This document shows, piece by piece, positions 42,638 to 52,032 of a stretch of DNA of 64,000 nt (its first letter is position 1; every line of letters begins with the position of its first letter). The stretch comes from Cloacibacterium caeni (GTDB lineage Bacteria > Bacteroidota > Bacteroidia > Flavobacteriales > Weeksellaceae). Made by a program: the position numbers and the translations under genes. Below the pieces are notes generated by a model that saw only the letters and a program-made list of their open reading frames with translations, did not search any database and had not been told where the DNA came from. Where the stretch lies: assembly GCF_907163105.1 (NCBI RefSeq), contig NZ_OU015321.1:620001-684000 (forward strand), written 5' to 3'.

Positions 42638-42667
42638 AAACGAAGCTGTTGGGGCTTCGTTTTTTTT
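42637..42667 (+). terminator. Attenuator terminator before pyrB
   Basis: Perfect 10-bp stem AAAACGAAGC (42637-42646) / GCTTCGTTTT (42654-42663), loop TGTTGGG, eight T from 42660 to 42667. It lies between promoter and pyrB ATG (42687) with no other gene, so it must regulate the operon. A ribosome at the leader stop codon would cover the 5' arm. Confidence 0.8.
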
Positions 42668-42686
42668 GCTTAAAAACCATTAAATC

Positions 42687-43577
42687 ATGATTAAATTATC
42701 CAGATTATCATTAGAGAGCGTTGAAAAATTATTAAATCAAGCGCTGGAATTCGCAAACGGCAAAACAGTAAAGGCCAAATCAGACATTTTTGTAGCGAAT
42801 CTTTTTTTTGAAGACAGTACCAGAACGAAAATAAGTTTTGAGGTGGCTGAGAAAAAATTAGGATTGCACGTAGTGCATTTTGATGAGTCAAAAAGTTCTA
42901 TCAATAAAGGCGAAAGTCTTTTAGATACCATTAAAACACTGGAATCAATTGGGATAAACCTTTCCGTAATAAGACACCAAAAAACCAGATTTTATGATGA
43001 ATTGAAAGGTGTGAAAATGGGAGTGGTAAATGCTGGAGACGGAATTGGGCACCATCCAAGTCAAGCTTTACTGGATTTAATGACCATTAAACAAGAATTT
43101 GGAGAAATCAAAGATTTAAAAATAGGAATCGTAGGAGATATTAAACACAGTAGAGTAGCTAATTCTAATGCCACTACATTAAGAAGATTAGGGGCAAAAG
43201 TGTATTTTTCCGGACCAAGAGAATGGTTTGATGAAGGAAGTATAATGAACGGAACCTATAGAGATTTAGATGCACTGGTTACAGATGTAGATGTACTCAT
43301 GTTGCTTAGAATTCAGCACGAAAGACATGATGAAAAAATGAAATTGACGCCTCAAGATTATCTCAAAAAATATGGTCTTACCAAAGAGCGTGAGCAAAAA
43401 ATGAAACCGAATGCCATCATTATGCATCCTGCTCCAATTAACAGAGGAGTAGAAATAGACAGTGATTTGGTAGAATGCGAACGTTCTAGAATCTTTAAAC
43501 AAATGCAAAATGGAGTATTTGCAAGAATGGCCATCTTGAAAAAAGTTTTAGAAGAAAGAGGTTTTGAATTTGAATAA
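42687..43577 (+). CDS. pyrB: Aspartate carbamoyltransferase catalytic chain
   Basis: 296 residues. Carbamoyl-phosphate binding FEDSTRTKISFE, the HPSQALLDLMT segment, the aspartate-side loop and HPAPINRGVEID are all present. Commits carbamoyl phosphate to pyrimidine synthesis by forming N-carbamoyl-aspartate. No pyrI regulatory chain follows, so allosteric control by nucleotides is unlikely, in line with control at the attenuator upstream. First gene of pyrB-carA-carB. Confidence 0.95.
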   Translation: MIKLSRLSLESVEKLLNQALEFANGKTVKAKSDIFVANLFFEDSTRTKISFEVAEKKLGLHVVHFDESKSSINKGESLLDTIKTLESIGINLSVIRHQKTRFYDELKGVKMGVVNAGDGIGHHPSQALLDLMTIKQEFGEIKDLKIGIVGDIKHSRVANSNATTLRRLGAKVYFSGPREWFDEGSIMNGTYRDLDALVTDVDVLMLLRIQHERHDEKMKLTPQDYLKKYGLTKEREQKMKPNAIIMHPAPINRGVEIDSDLVECERSRIFKQMQNGVFARMAILKKVLEERGFEFE

Positions 43578-43638
43578 ATTAATACAGATAAAAGTGAAAA
43601 GTCAGAGTAATACTGCTCTGAAAATCTATTAAAAAGGA

Positions 43639-44712
43639 ATGAAAAAGAAATTAATTTTAGAATCAGGTGAAGTTTTTCACGGACAAGGTTTTGGTGCAAA
43701 TACCGATACTGAAGGAGAAGTGGTGTTCAATACCGGGATGACTGGTTATCAAGAACTCATTTCAGACCCTTCATATTGCGGTCAAATTGTAACCATGACT
43801 TATCCATTAATTGGTAATTACGGAATTAATAGAGATGATTTCGAAAGTATTGAGCCCGCTATTAAAGGCTTAATCGTGAGGGAATTGTGTGATTTTCCTT
43901 CTAATTTCAGAAGTCAATTGTCTTTAGATGAATTTTTTGCCAAAAAAAAGCTATCAGGAATTTCAGGAATTGATACCAGAAAACTGACTAGAATTATCAG
44001 AAATCATGGGGTTTTAAAAGGAAAAATTGTAGATGAAAATGCAGATGAAACAGCAGTAATTGCTGAACTGAAAACTAAAAATTTCCCAACCAATCAAGTG
44101 GAGCAAGTTTCTACCAAAACGCCTTATGCAAGTCCAGGAAGAGGTTTCAAAGTGGTTTTAGTGGACTTTGGTTCTAAATTAGGCATTATCAGAGAACTTT
44201 CTCAGAGAGATTGCGACATCATCGTGGTGTCTCAAGATACTACTGCGGATGAGATTCTACTAATGAATCCAGATGGAGTAATGCTTTCTAACGGTCCTGG
44301 TGATCCACAAGATGTAAAAGGTGCTTCAGAATTAATCAATGGTTTACTGGGTAAAGTTCCAATCTTCGGAATTTGTTTAGGTCACCAGTTAATTGGTTTG
44401 GCTTGTGGAGCAAAAACCTATAAATTAAAATTCGGTCACAGAGGTGGAAATCACCCAGTTCTAGATTTAAAAACAGGTAAAGTAGCGATTACTTCTCAGA
44501 ATCACGGTTATGCAATAGACGAAGAATCTCTAGAAAATACCGATTTAGAAGTAACACACATCGCTCTGAATGATAAAACAAACGAAGGAGTTCGTCATAA
44601 GAAATATCCATGTTTTTCAGTACAATATCACCCAGAAGCAAGTCCAGGTCCAGAAGATGCCAATTATCTTTTTGACGAGTTTGTGGAAATGATGGAAGAG
44701 TTTAAAAAGTAG
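43639..44712 (+). CDS. carA: Carbamoyl-phosphate synthase small chain
   Basis: 357 residues. The N-terminal CarA domain starts [14 protein letters not shown] and has [10 protein letters not shown]. The C-terminal class I glutaminase has [12 protein letters not shown] with the nucleophile Cys, and the His/Glu pair in YHPEASPGP. Releases ammonia from glutamine for CarB. It lies 61 bases after pyrB. Confidence 0.95.
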   Translation: MKKKLILESGEVFHGQGFGANTDTEGEVVFNTGMTGYQELISDPSYCGQIVTMTYPLIGNYGINRDDFESIEPAIKGLIVRELCDFPSNFRSQLSLDEFFAKKKLSGISGIDTRKLTRIIRNHGVLKGKIVDENADETAVIAELKTKNFPTNQVEQVSTKTPYASPGRGFKVVLVDFGSKLGIIRELSQRDCDIIVVSQDTTADEILLMNPDGVMLSNGPGDPQDVKGASELINGLLGKVPIFGICLGHQLIGLACGAKTYKLKFGHRGGNHPVLDLKTGKVAITSQNHGYAIDEESLENTDLEVTHIALNDKTNEGVRHKKYPCFSVQYHPEASPGPEDANYLFDEFVEMMEEFKK

Positions 44713-44929
44713 GAGAGTTGGAGAATTTGAGAATGGGAGAGGTTTAAAAATTTTTAAACACAAAGTTTATCATTGACTCCGTTCAATCTTCGATTTCCAC
44801 AGAAATCTAAGTTATGAATTTAAAAATAATGGAAATCAAATTATCTTACGAACAAAAACTGAAAAAGAAGAAATAAAAAATGAAATAAAATCTGATGTCT
44901 TAAATCTGACATCTGAAATCTAATAAAGA
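44713..44929. other. 217-bp spacer between carA and carB with degenerate repeats
   Basis: No gene beyond a 20-codon frame at 44815. The start is a purine-rich run of GAGAGTTGGAGAAT type. The end (about 44889-44922) has imperfect 14-base repeats of the kind AAATCTGACATCTG, with GATGTC and GACATC able to pair. Long for an operon gap, with no clear terminator. Confidence 0.5.
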
Positions 44930-47900
44930 ATGAAAAGAACAGATATTAAAACCATTTTAGTAATAGGAAGCGGCCCAATTATCATCGGGCAAGCTGCAGA
45001 ATTTGATTACGCAGGAACTCAAGCTTGCCTTGCATTAAAAGAAGAAGGGTACAGAGTTATCCTCATCAATTCTAATCCTGCAACCATCATGACCGATGTA
45101 GAAATTGCAGACAAAGTATACATAGAGCCTATTTCTCTTCCATTTGTAAGTCATATCATCAGAAAAGAACGTCCAGATGCGCTTTTGCCAACTTTGGGTG
45201 GACAAACTGGATTGAACATGGCGGTAGAATTACAGAATTCTGGAATTTTAGAAGAATGTGGAGTAGAAGTTCTTGGGACTAAACTTTCTGCCATCAATAG
45301 AGCAGAAGACAGAGATTTGTTCCGTGAATTAATGAGAGAATTAAACGAGCCGGTTCCAGATTCTGATATTGTAAATACAGTAGAAGGAGCATTAGCTTTT
45401 GCAGAAAAAATTGGTTATCCAGTAATCGTTCGTCCTGCTTTTACCATGGGTGGAACAGGTGGTGGAATCGCTCATGATGAATACCAACTGACAGAAATTG
45501 CAGAACTAGGACTGAAACATTCTCCAGTGACTCAATGTTTAATTGAAAAATCAATTGCTGGGTTTAAAGAAATAGAATACGAAGTAATGCGCGACAAAAA
45601 CGATAACGCTATCGTGGTTTGTAACATGGAAAACATAGATCCAGTAGGTGTTCATACTGGAGATTCTATTGTAGTAGCGCCTTCGCAAACGCTTTCTGAC
45701 AGAGAATATCAAATGCTCAGAAATGCTTCACTTAAAATTATTAGAGCTCTCGGAATTGAAGGAGGTTGTAACGTACAGTTGGCTTTAGACCCTCATTCTT
45801 TCAACTATTATATCATCGAAGTAAATCCTAGAGTTTCTAGAAGTTCGGCTTTAGCAAGTAAAGCAACGGGTTATCCTATTGCGAAATTAGCGGCTAAAAT
45901 TGCAGTAGGACTTACTTTAGACGAAATGCTTAATCCGGTGACTGGAAAAACTTATGCTTGTTTCGAGCCTGCCCTGGATTATGTAGTGACTAAAATTCCT
46001 AGATTCCCATTTGATAAATTCGAAACTGCCGACAGAAGACTTTCTACGCAGATGAAAGCAACGGGTGAAGTGATGGCGATTGGTAGAAGTTTTGAAGAAT
46101 CATTAATGAAAGCCATTCGTTCTTTAGAAACGGGATTGCAACATTTAGGATTAAAAACCAAACCAGCACTTGCTTTAACAGACGAAGATATCGAACGCAG
46201 AATTAGAGTGTGTGATGACGAAAGATTATTCATCATCGGCGAAGCTTTAAGAAGAGGTTATGATTGGGAAACCATTGTAGAATGGAGTAAAATAGATAAA
46301 TTCTTCGTTTGGAAATTCAAAAAACTGATTGATTTTGAAAAAACCATTGCGGAAAATAAATTCAACAAAGAAATATTACTGGAAGCGAAAAGATTAGGCT
46401 TCTCAGACATTAATATCGCACATCTTTGGGAAACAGACCACAGAGAAATCTTCAAGTTCAGAAAAGAAAACGGAGTAATGCCGGTTTACAAAATGGTAGA
46501 TACTTGCGCCGCAGAATTTGAATCTGCTACTCCTTATTTCTACGGAACGTATGAAGAAGAAAACGAGAGCATTCCTTCTGATAAAGAAAAAATTATCGTT
46601 TTAGGTTCTGGTCCTATCAGAATTGGTCAAGGTGTAGAATTTGATTACGCTACCGTTCATTCAGTTTGGGCGATTAAGCAAATGGGTTACGAAGCGATTA
46701 TCATCAATAATAACCCAGAAACCGTTTCTACAGATTTCTCGATTTCAGATAAACTATATTTCGAGCCTTTAACTGAGGAAGATGTAATGAACATCATAGA
46801 ACTCGAAAAACCAAAAGGAGTGATTGTACAATTTGGTGGACAAACTGCAATCAACCTTGCAGATAAATTGGCCGCTCATGGAGTAGAAATTCTGGGAACT
46901 TCTCTAGAAGATTTGGACAGAGCCGAAAACAGAGATAAATTCGAACAAGCACTTCAGGAACTTGGAATTCCTCAACCATTAGGTAAAACGTGTTTCTCTA
47001 AAGAAGAAGCAATTAAAATTGCCAATGAAATTGGATTCCCAGTTTTAGTGAGACCAAGTTACGTTCTGGGAGGAAGAGCCATGGAAATCGTTTACAACGA
47101 TGCCGAACTAGACCATTACATGGAACATGCGGTAGATGCAAGTCCAGAACATCCTGTGTTAGTAGACCGTTACCTCACCGGAAAAGAAGTAGAAGTAGAT
47201 GCAATTTGCGATGGCGAAACTACTGTAATTCCTGGAATTATGGAACACATCGAAAGAGCAGGAGTTCACTCAGGAGATTCTATTGCGGTATATCCTCCAC
47301 AAACGCTTACTCCAGAACAAATTGCAACACTGGAAGATTATACCAAACGTTTAGCAAAAGGGTTGAAAGTAATAGGTTTAATGAATATTCAGTATGTAAT
47401 TTCTGATGGAAATGTCTATGTGATTGAGGTAAATCCTCGTTCATCGAGAACCGTTCCTTTCTTGTCAAAAATTACAGAAGTTCCAATGGCGAATTTAGCG
47501 ACCAAAGCAATTCTCGGAGCAAATCTGAAAGATTTAGGCTACCAAGATGGATTGGTTCCAAATAAAGAAGGAATTTTTGTAAAAGTACCAGTATTCTCGT
47601 TCAGTAAATTAACAAGAGTAGATGTAACTTTAGGGCCAGAAATGAAATCTACTGGAGAAGTAATGGGCAAAGATTCTACGCTAGAAAAAGCCTTGTACAA
47701 AGGTTTAATCGGTGCAGGTAGAAAAGTTCCTTTACACGGTTCTATCTTATTTACCATAGATGATGTGAACAAGCCAGAAGCTGCAAGATTAGCAAAAAGA
47801 TTCTACGATATAGGTTTCAAAATTTGGGCAACCAGAGGAACTTCTAGATATTTTAACGAGCTCAATATCCCAACCAAAATTGGTTATAAAATAGAAGAAG

Positions 47901-48109
47901 AAACAGAGAACTTAATCAGTTTAATCCAGAAAGGAAAAGTACAATATGTAGTCAATACCACTACTAAAGGAAAACAATCGATGAATGACGGATTCTTAAT
48001 TCGTAGAACTTCGGTAGAAAATGGTGTTCCTTGTCTTACCAGTATGGATACTGTGGAAGCAATGCTCAAAGTAATCGAAAGCATGACTTTCAAAATGGAA
48101 AAAATGTAA
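44930..48109 (+). CDS. carB: Carbamoyl-phosphate synthase large chain
   Basis: 1059 residues with the duplicated ATP-grasp architecture. The first half has [20 protein letters not shown] and the second [17 protein letters not shown]. Each half has its ATP-grasp core and the [12 protein letters not shown] / [13 protein letters not shown] loops. The C-terminal MGS-like allosteric domain includes [12 protein letters not shown]. Makes carbamoyl phosphate for pyrimidines and arginine. Last gene of the operon; hairpin elements follow at 48117. Confidence 0.96.
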   Translation: MKRTDIKTILVIGSGPIIIGQAAEFDYAGTQACLALKEEGYRVILINSNPATIMTDVEIADKVYIEPISLPFVSHIIRKERPDALLPTLGGQTGLNMAVELQNSGILEECGVEVLGTKLSAINRAEDRDLFRELMRELNEPVPDSDIVNTVEGALAFAEKIGYPVIVRPAFTMGGTGGGIAHDEYQLTEIAELGLKHSPVTQCLIEKSIAGFKEIEYEVMRDKNDNAIVVCNMENIDPVGVHTGDSIVVAPSQTLSDREYQMLRNASLKIIRALGIEGGCNVQLALDPHSFNYYIIEVNPRVSRSSALASKATGYPIAKLAAKIAVGLTLDEMLNPVTGKTYACFEPALDYVVTKIPRFPFDKFETADRRLSTQMKATGEVMAIGRSFEESLMKAIRSLETGLQHLGLKTKPALALTDEDIERRIRVCDDERLFIIGEALRRGYDWETIVEWSKIDKFFVWKFKKLIDFEKTIAENKFNKEILLEAKRLGFSDINIAHLWETDHREIFKFRKENGVMPVYKMVDTCAAEFESATPYFYGTYEEENESIPSDKEKIIVLGSGPIRIGQGVEFDYATVHSVWAIKQMGYEAIIINNNPETVSTDFSISDKLYFEPLTEEDVMNIIELEKPKGVIVQFGGQTAINLADKLAAHGVEILGTSLEDLDRAENRDKFEQALQELGIPQPLGKTCFSKEEAIKIANEIGFPVLVRPSYVLGGRAMEIVYNDAELDHYMEHAVDASPEHPVLVDRYLTGKEVEVDAICDGETTVIPGIMEHIERAGVHSGDSIAVYPPQTLTPEQIATLEDYTKRLAKGLKVIGLMNIQYVISDGNVYVIEVNPRSSRTVPFLSKITEVPMANLATKAILGANLKDLGYQDGLVPNKEGIFVKVPVFSFSKLTRVDVTLGPEMKSTGEVMGKDSTLEKALYKGLIGAGRKVPLHGSILFTIDDVNKPEAARLAKRFYDIGFKIWATRGTSRYFNELNIPTKIGYKIEEETENLISLIQKGKVQYVVNTTTKGKQSMNDGFLIRRTSVENGVPCLTSMDTVEAMLKVIESMTFKMEKM

Positions 48110-48116
48110 ATCTACT

Positions 48117-48154
48117 TTGTCAAAGTTTTTGCAAAGCAAAGAAATCTTTGACAA
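48117..48154 (+). terminator. Hairpin after carB
   Basis: 9-bp inverted repeat TTGTCAAAG / CTTTGACAA with a 20-base loop, 8 bases after the carB stop. A second weaker AGCC...GGGCT hairpin followed by seven T lies at about 48177-48210 and may be the real terminator. Confidence 0.5.
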
Positions 48155-48344
48155 GGTTAAAATAAATTTTCCATATAGCCTTTAAACAAATAGTTTTTGG
48201 GCTTTTTTTATTTCATTGGTACAACATAGGTGCAACAAATAAAAAGAGTATTGTAAAAGTGATGCCTCCCTTTTACTTTGCACTATGGCAAAGATATAAA
48301 ATGTTTTTTGTGAAATTTATGACGTATCTTTAAGATTATAATTT

Positions 48345-48911
48345 TTATTCAAAACTAATATTTCTTCCATATTTTTGAGCATAAGATATAATTAGTTCCT
48401 CTTCAAACTTCTTACTTTTGGAATTTGGAAATTTATCTACAAACATTTCATAAAGTTTATTTTTAATAATTGGTTTATCAATTAAAAATATCAGATTGTT
48501 TCCTACATCTTTGACATCACAGATTTTAAGGGATAAAATATATTTGATTTTATCCCTGATTTCCAAAGCATAATGATGTATAGAGCAAGGATTTTTTTTG
48601 TTACACTTAGAAAGACCCAATATACAACCTTTCAGAGTCCCATCATTGTCAAAAATTTCACAAATATCTTTAATGGTAGTAGTTTGATATTGTAGATTAT
48701 CTAGATAAAACCCTCCAACTCTACCTTTTGCAGAATAAATGATGTTACTTTTTGCTAGTTTTTGTAAGATTTTGGATGTAAACGAAACTGGAGAATTAAT
48801 AAACTCAGAAATTTCAGTGACATCTATCTTATCCTGTTTAACCTTATCCTGTTTAACAGCGAGATATATACATGATTTTATTGCATATTGACAAGAATTG
48901 GAGAATATCAT
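48345..48911 (-). CDS. Rrf2-family transcription regulator with Fe-S-type cysteines
   Basis: 188 residues. The N-terminal winged HTH is of Rrf2 type (SCQYAIKSCIYLAVK, then SPVSFTSKILQKLAKSNII and KGRVGGFYL). Three Cys at 96, 103 and 109 (C-x6-C-x5-C) fit the cluster-binding loop of IscR/NsrR. A 15-bp tandem duplication (48829-48858) repeats five residues, KQDKV, near the wing. As last gene of the nitrate transport arm it is a good candidate for a nitric oxide or redox-responsive regulator of this island. Confidence 0.85.
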   Translation of the reverse strand: MIFSNSCQYAIKSCIYLAVKQDKVKQDKIDVTEISEFINSPVSFTSKILQKLAKSNIIYSAKGRVGGFYLDNLQYQTTTIKDICEIFDNDGTLKGCILGLSKCNKKNPCSIHHYALEIRDKIKYILSLKICDVKDVGNNLIFLIDKPIIKNKLYEMFVDKFPNSKSKKFEEELIISYAQKYGRNISFE

Positions 48912-48917
48912 TTCCTA

Positions 48918-50186
48918 TTATTTTAAGCGAAACGAAGGTACAAAATTGAGCTGAATCCAACTCCATGTTTGTAAATTTTTCGGTGTGTTTACTGCCTTAA
49001 GTATTTCCATAGAGTTGCTTGCAAACATAAATGAATGTCCTACATTCATCACAAACATTTTGCTAAATTTATACGCAAAAACCATATCGGTTTCAGTTCC
49101 TAAATAAGATGATTGGTCATTTGCCAATTTTCCGTTGGTGGTAAATGCATGAAGGTTCACCATAAACGAAGATTTGGGGTTGAATTTAGTGGTCGTTTTC
49201 AGGTAATAATCATTTAAACCATAAGAATTGAAATGATTTCCTACAAAGAAATAATCCATATATCCATTAAATTTATGATTGGTTCCATAAAACGGACTAA
49301 AAGATTTGTTTTCAGTGTTTGGAGTATCATAATCTCTACCAGAAAGCCATTCAGTTCCTAAAACTGCATTGAATTTTTTACTGATGATAAAATCTGCATT
49401 GATGGAAAACTGATAGGCAGACTTGCTTTGTGCATTGGTATTTTTGCCAGATTGATAATAAACTGAACCAAAAAATCCGAAATTTTCAAAATATTTTTTT
49501 GCATTTACGCCCAAAGTAAGCATATCATAATGCGTTCCAGAGATTGTGTTTTGTACTACTGAATTGAGTGCTATGCTAGAAAACTGAAATTTATTGGCGT
49601 TTTGAAATTGATAATGAAGTATTTGCAAAGATTTTGCTTTTTCACCACCATCTACAATATCGTAGATTTCGTTTTCAGCACTATCATTGGTATCGTTATC
49701 ATCATTGTTGTAAGTAATTGCAACTTCTAATTTAGAATTTTTATTGAAATTGAAAATTCCTTTAGCAGCATCAAAACTTCTGCCTTGCATTGCCCAATCT
49801 AAACCGCCAATCAACCTTTCATCATCATAAGATAGCATTTGTCGTCCAATTTTCAGGGCAGCTTTTGGTGTAAATTGATATTTAGCCCAAGCTTCATTCA
49901 ATACAAAATTTTGATTTTTAGAAGCTGTAGAAGCGTTTTCGCCCCAAGTTCTAGCATCTTGAATGGAGAAGTAAAGTTGTAGATTTTGATAAAAATAATC
50001 CATATTTAATCTTGCTCTAGAAACAACGGTGTTTTCTGCAGATTTTCCTTCTGCTATTAATGTTTTTTGTCCATTATCTAGCTCTGCACGAGTTATGAAA
50101 TCTAATCCTATTTTTAGGCTATCTACTTGGGAAAAAACTGGCAAAGCTCCCAAAACAAAAACACCAATTATTATTTTTTTTATCAT
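48918..50186 (-). CDS. Outer-membrane beta-barrel protein (alginate-export/porin type) of the nitrate arm
   Basis: 422 residues, signal peptide (MIKKIIIGVFVLGALPVFSQ), beta-barrel pattern and C-terminal hydrophobic/aromatic strand (SWIQLNFVPSFRLK). Motifs AWAKYQFTPKAALKIGRQ and DDERLIGGLDWAMQGRSFDA resemble alginate_exp family porins. Its ATG overlaps the stop of the frameshifted cytochrome gene by two bases (ATGA). It may let nitrate or nitrite pass the outer membrane. Confidence 0.75.
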   Translation of the reverse strand: MIKKIIIGVFVLGALPVFSQVDSLKIGLDFITRAELDNGQKTLIAEGKSAENTVVSRARLNMDYFYQNLQLYFSIQDARTWGENASTASKNQNFVLNEAWAKYQFTPKAALKIGRQMLSYDDERLIGGLDWAMQGRSFDAAKGIFNFNKNSKLEVAITYNNDDNDTNDSAENEIYDIVDGGEKAKSLQILHYQFQNANKFQFSSIALNSVVQNTISGTHYDMLTLGVNAKKYFENFGFFGSVYYQSGKNTNAQSKSAYQFSINADFIISKKFNAVLGTEWLSGRDYDTPNTENKSFSPFYGTNHKFNGYMDYFFVGNHFNSYGLNDYYLKTTTKFNPKSSFMVNLHAFTTNGKLANDQSSYLGTETDMVFAYKFSKMFVMNVGHSFMFASNSMEILKAVNTPKNLQTWSWIQLNFVPSFRLK

Positions 50187-50661
50187 AATTTTATTCTTTT
50201 CAGGTTATTTTTATAGGTTCTATGACAAGCAACACAATTATTCATCAAACTATTTAGTTCTTTTTGAATTTCTTTCTGCGAATAATTTTCTTTCGCTATT
50301 TTGGCAATTTTATCAAAATAATCGTGGGTTTGCATTCCCATAGTTTTAAAACCGACTGGAAGAGATTTGATAAGTCCTTGTGGAACGACATCAACTTTGC
50401 AAACACCTGATTGTTGATCGATAGAAACAATTTTAGTGGGATTATTTTCAACTAATCCTTCATTTATCGTTTTAATACTTTCTAAAAAAGTCGCATTTCA
50501 GCCATTACAAATTCTCTGTTTTGGCTCGACATTTTTATTTCGGATCTGCCATCTTTACTATTTTTTACATCTTCGCCTTGTAAAAAAAATTTGTACACCA
50601 ATCCTACATTCATTAAGATTGATAATGCTAATAATCCTTTGTAAATAACTAATTTATTCAT
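50183..50661 (-). pseudogene. Membrane-anchored monohaem c-type cytochrome, frameshifted
   Basis: From the ATG at 50661 the frame gives an N-terminal anchor (LVIYKGLLALSILMNVGLVY) and runs to a TAG at plus 50484-50482 after ~58 residues. The -1/+1 frame directly continues (FLESIKTINEGLVEN ...) to a C-terminal CVACH haem motif and stops at 50183, overlapping the porin start. One extra base in the run of six A/T at 50484-50489 would restore a single ~158-residue protein. It may be a true mutation, a slippage switch or a sequencing error. Confidence 0.8.
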
Positions 50662-50678
50662 CCTATCTTTTGTAATAA

Positions 50679-52010
50679 TTAGCTGGGTCTTTCACAGCCT
50701 TTTTTAGTGTAAAATTTCCAGTTGATAAAAGTTGCAAACACGCAAATAAAAAGCATTAATCCAAAAAATAATCGTGCATCTCCAGAAATCGATTTTGAAG
50801 TGGAAATTAATACATTAAATACAAAAGGTCCGAAAGCAGCAATGGCGGCAGTCCAACCAATAACACCCGCTGCTTTTCTTGGCGAGTCTGAAAAAATCAT
50901 AGGAAATTGTTTGAAGGTAGCAGCGTTTCCAATTCCTGTAAAAAAGAAAATAAGCATTACAATTCCTACAAAATAAGGAAACTGATCTATAGTTGTTGGG
51001 GTTAAAAATCCTCCAAATATCAAAACTGAAAATAAAATAATGAGTGCAATTCCTGTAATATGAGTAAGTATAGCACCGCCAGTTTTATCGGCAATTTTCC
51101 CAAAAAAAACTCTTGTTGCAGAACCAATAAGTGGCCCATAAAATGCAAATTCCAAAGGGTCTAGGTCGCTTTCTAATGGCACATATAAACTCTTAATCAT
51201 CATCGGAAAAGCGGCTGCCATCCCTGCAAAAGTACCAAAAGTCATAAAATATGTAAGTGTACAATACCAAGTATGCTTATCCCCAAAAATATCCATTTGC
51301 TCTTTGAAAGAAGCAACCACAGGAATGCTTTTTAATGAAAACCACGCCCAAATTCCTACTAAAAATAAAGGAATAATATAAATAAATGCAATGTTTTCTA
51401 AATAGATAGTTTTTCCTGTTTCGGCTATTATTTCGCCACCTCCCATAAATGAAAAAATAGATAGCCCTATAATTAATGGAGAAAGTAATTGTACCAAACT
51501 AACTCCAAAATTGCCTATTCCTGCTTGTACTCCTAAAGCTGTTCCCAATTCTTTTTTCGGAAAAAACAGTGATGTAGAAGGCATATAAGATGAAAAATCG
51601 CCACCACCAATTCCTAATAAAAAAGCAATAAGCATGAAGTAGCCAAAGGTTGAGCTAGGATCCATTACCGCAAAACCGAGCATTAACAAAGGGATAATTT
51701 TTAAAAATGTGGTTACAGTAATTACTTTTTTGGTTCCAAACATCGGAATAAGAAAAGTATTAAGGATCCGTAATAAGCCGCCTGCTAAACCAGGCATTGC
51801 TGCTAACCAAAATAATTGATTGTCAGAAAATTTAAAACCAATTTTGGGTAATTTTATCACCACTACACTGAACAAAAACCATGTTGCAAAAGACATTGTA
51901 AGAGCAATTGTAGTTATGGTAAGTGTTTTCCAAGCAATTTTTTTGCCTTCGTTTTGCCAAAACGTTTCGCTAGTGGCATCATAGTTAGTAAGCCAATCCG
52001 AGTTTTTCAT
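50679..52010 (-). CDS. narK: Nitrate/nitrite transporter, NNP (NarK) family
   Basis: 443 residues, 12 membrane segments. The nitrate signature is seen as GVQAGIGNFGVSLVQ in TM5, and the C-half copy as FFTGIGNAATFKQ. A conserved Arg lies in TM2 (RILNTF), as in NarK substrate binding. It is the second of two tandem NNP genes, 22 bases after the first. By analogy with NarK1/NarK2 pairs, one may be a nitrate/proton symporter and the other a nitrate/nitrite antiporter; I cannot tell which. Confidence 0.88.
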   Translation of the reverse strand: MKNSDWLTNYDATSETFWQNEGKKIAWKTLTITTIALTMSFATWFLFSVVVIKLPKIGFKFSDNQLFWLAAMPGLAGGLLRILNTFLIPMFGTKKVITVTTFLKIIPLLMLGFAVMDPSSTFGYFMLIAFLLGIGGGDFSSYMPSTSLFFPKKELGTALGVQAGIGNFGVSLVQLLSPLIIGLSIFSFMGGGEIIAETGKTIYLENIAFIYIIPLFLVGIWAWFSLKSIPVVASFKEQMDIFGDKHTWYCTLTYFMTFGTFAGMAAAFPMMIKSLYVPLESDLDPLEFAFYGPLIGSATRVFFGKIADKTGGAILTHITGIALIILFSVLIFGGFLTPTTIDQFPYFVGIVMLIFFFTGIGNAATFKQFPMIFSDSPRKAAGVIGWTAAIAAFGPFVFNVLISTSKSISGDARLFFGLMLFICVFATFINWKFYTKKGCERPS

Positions 52011-52032
52011 ATCTATATATTGTTTATTTTAA

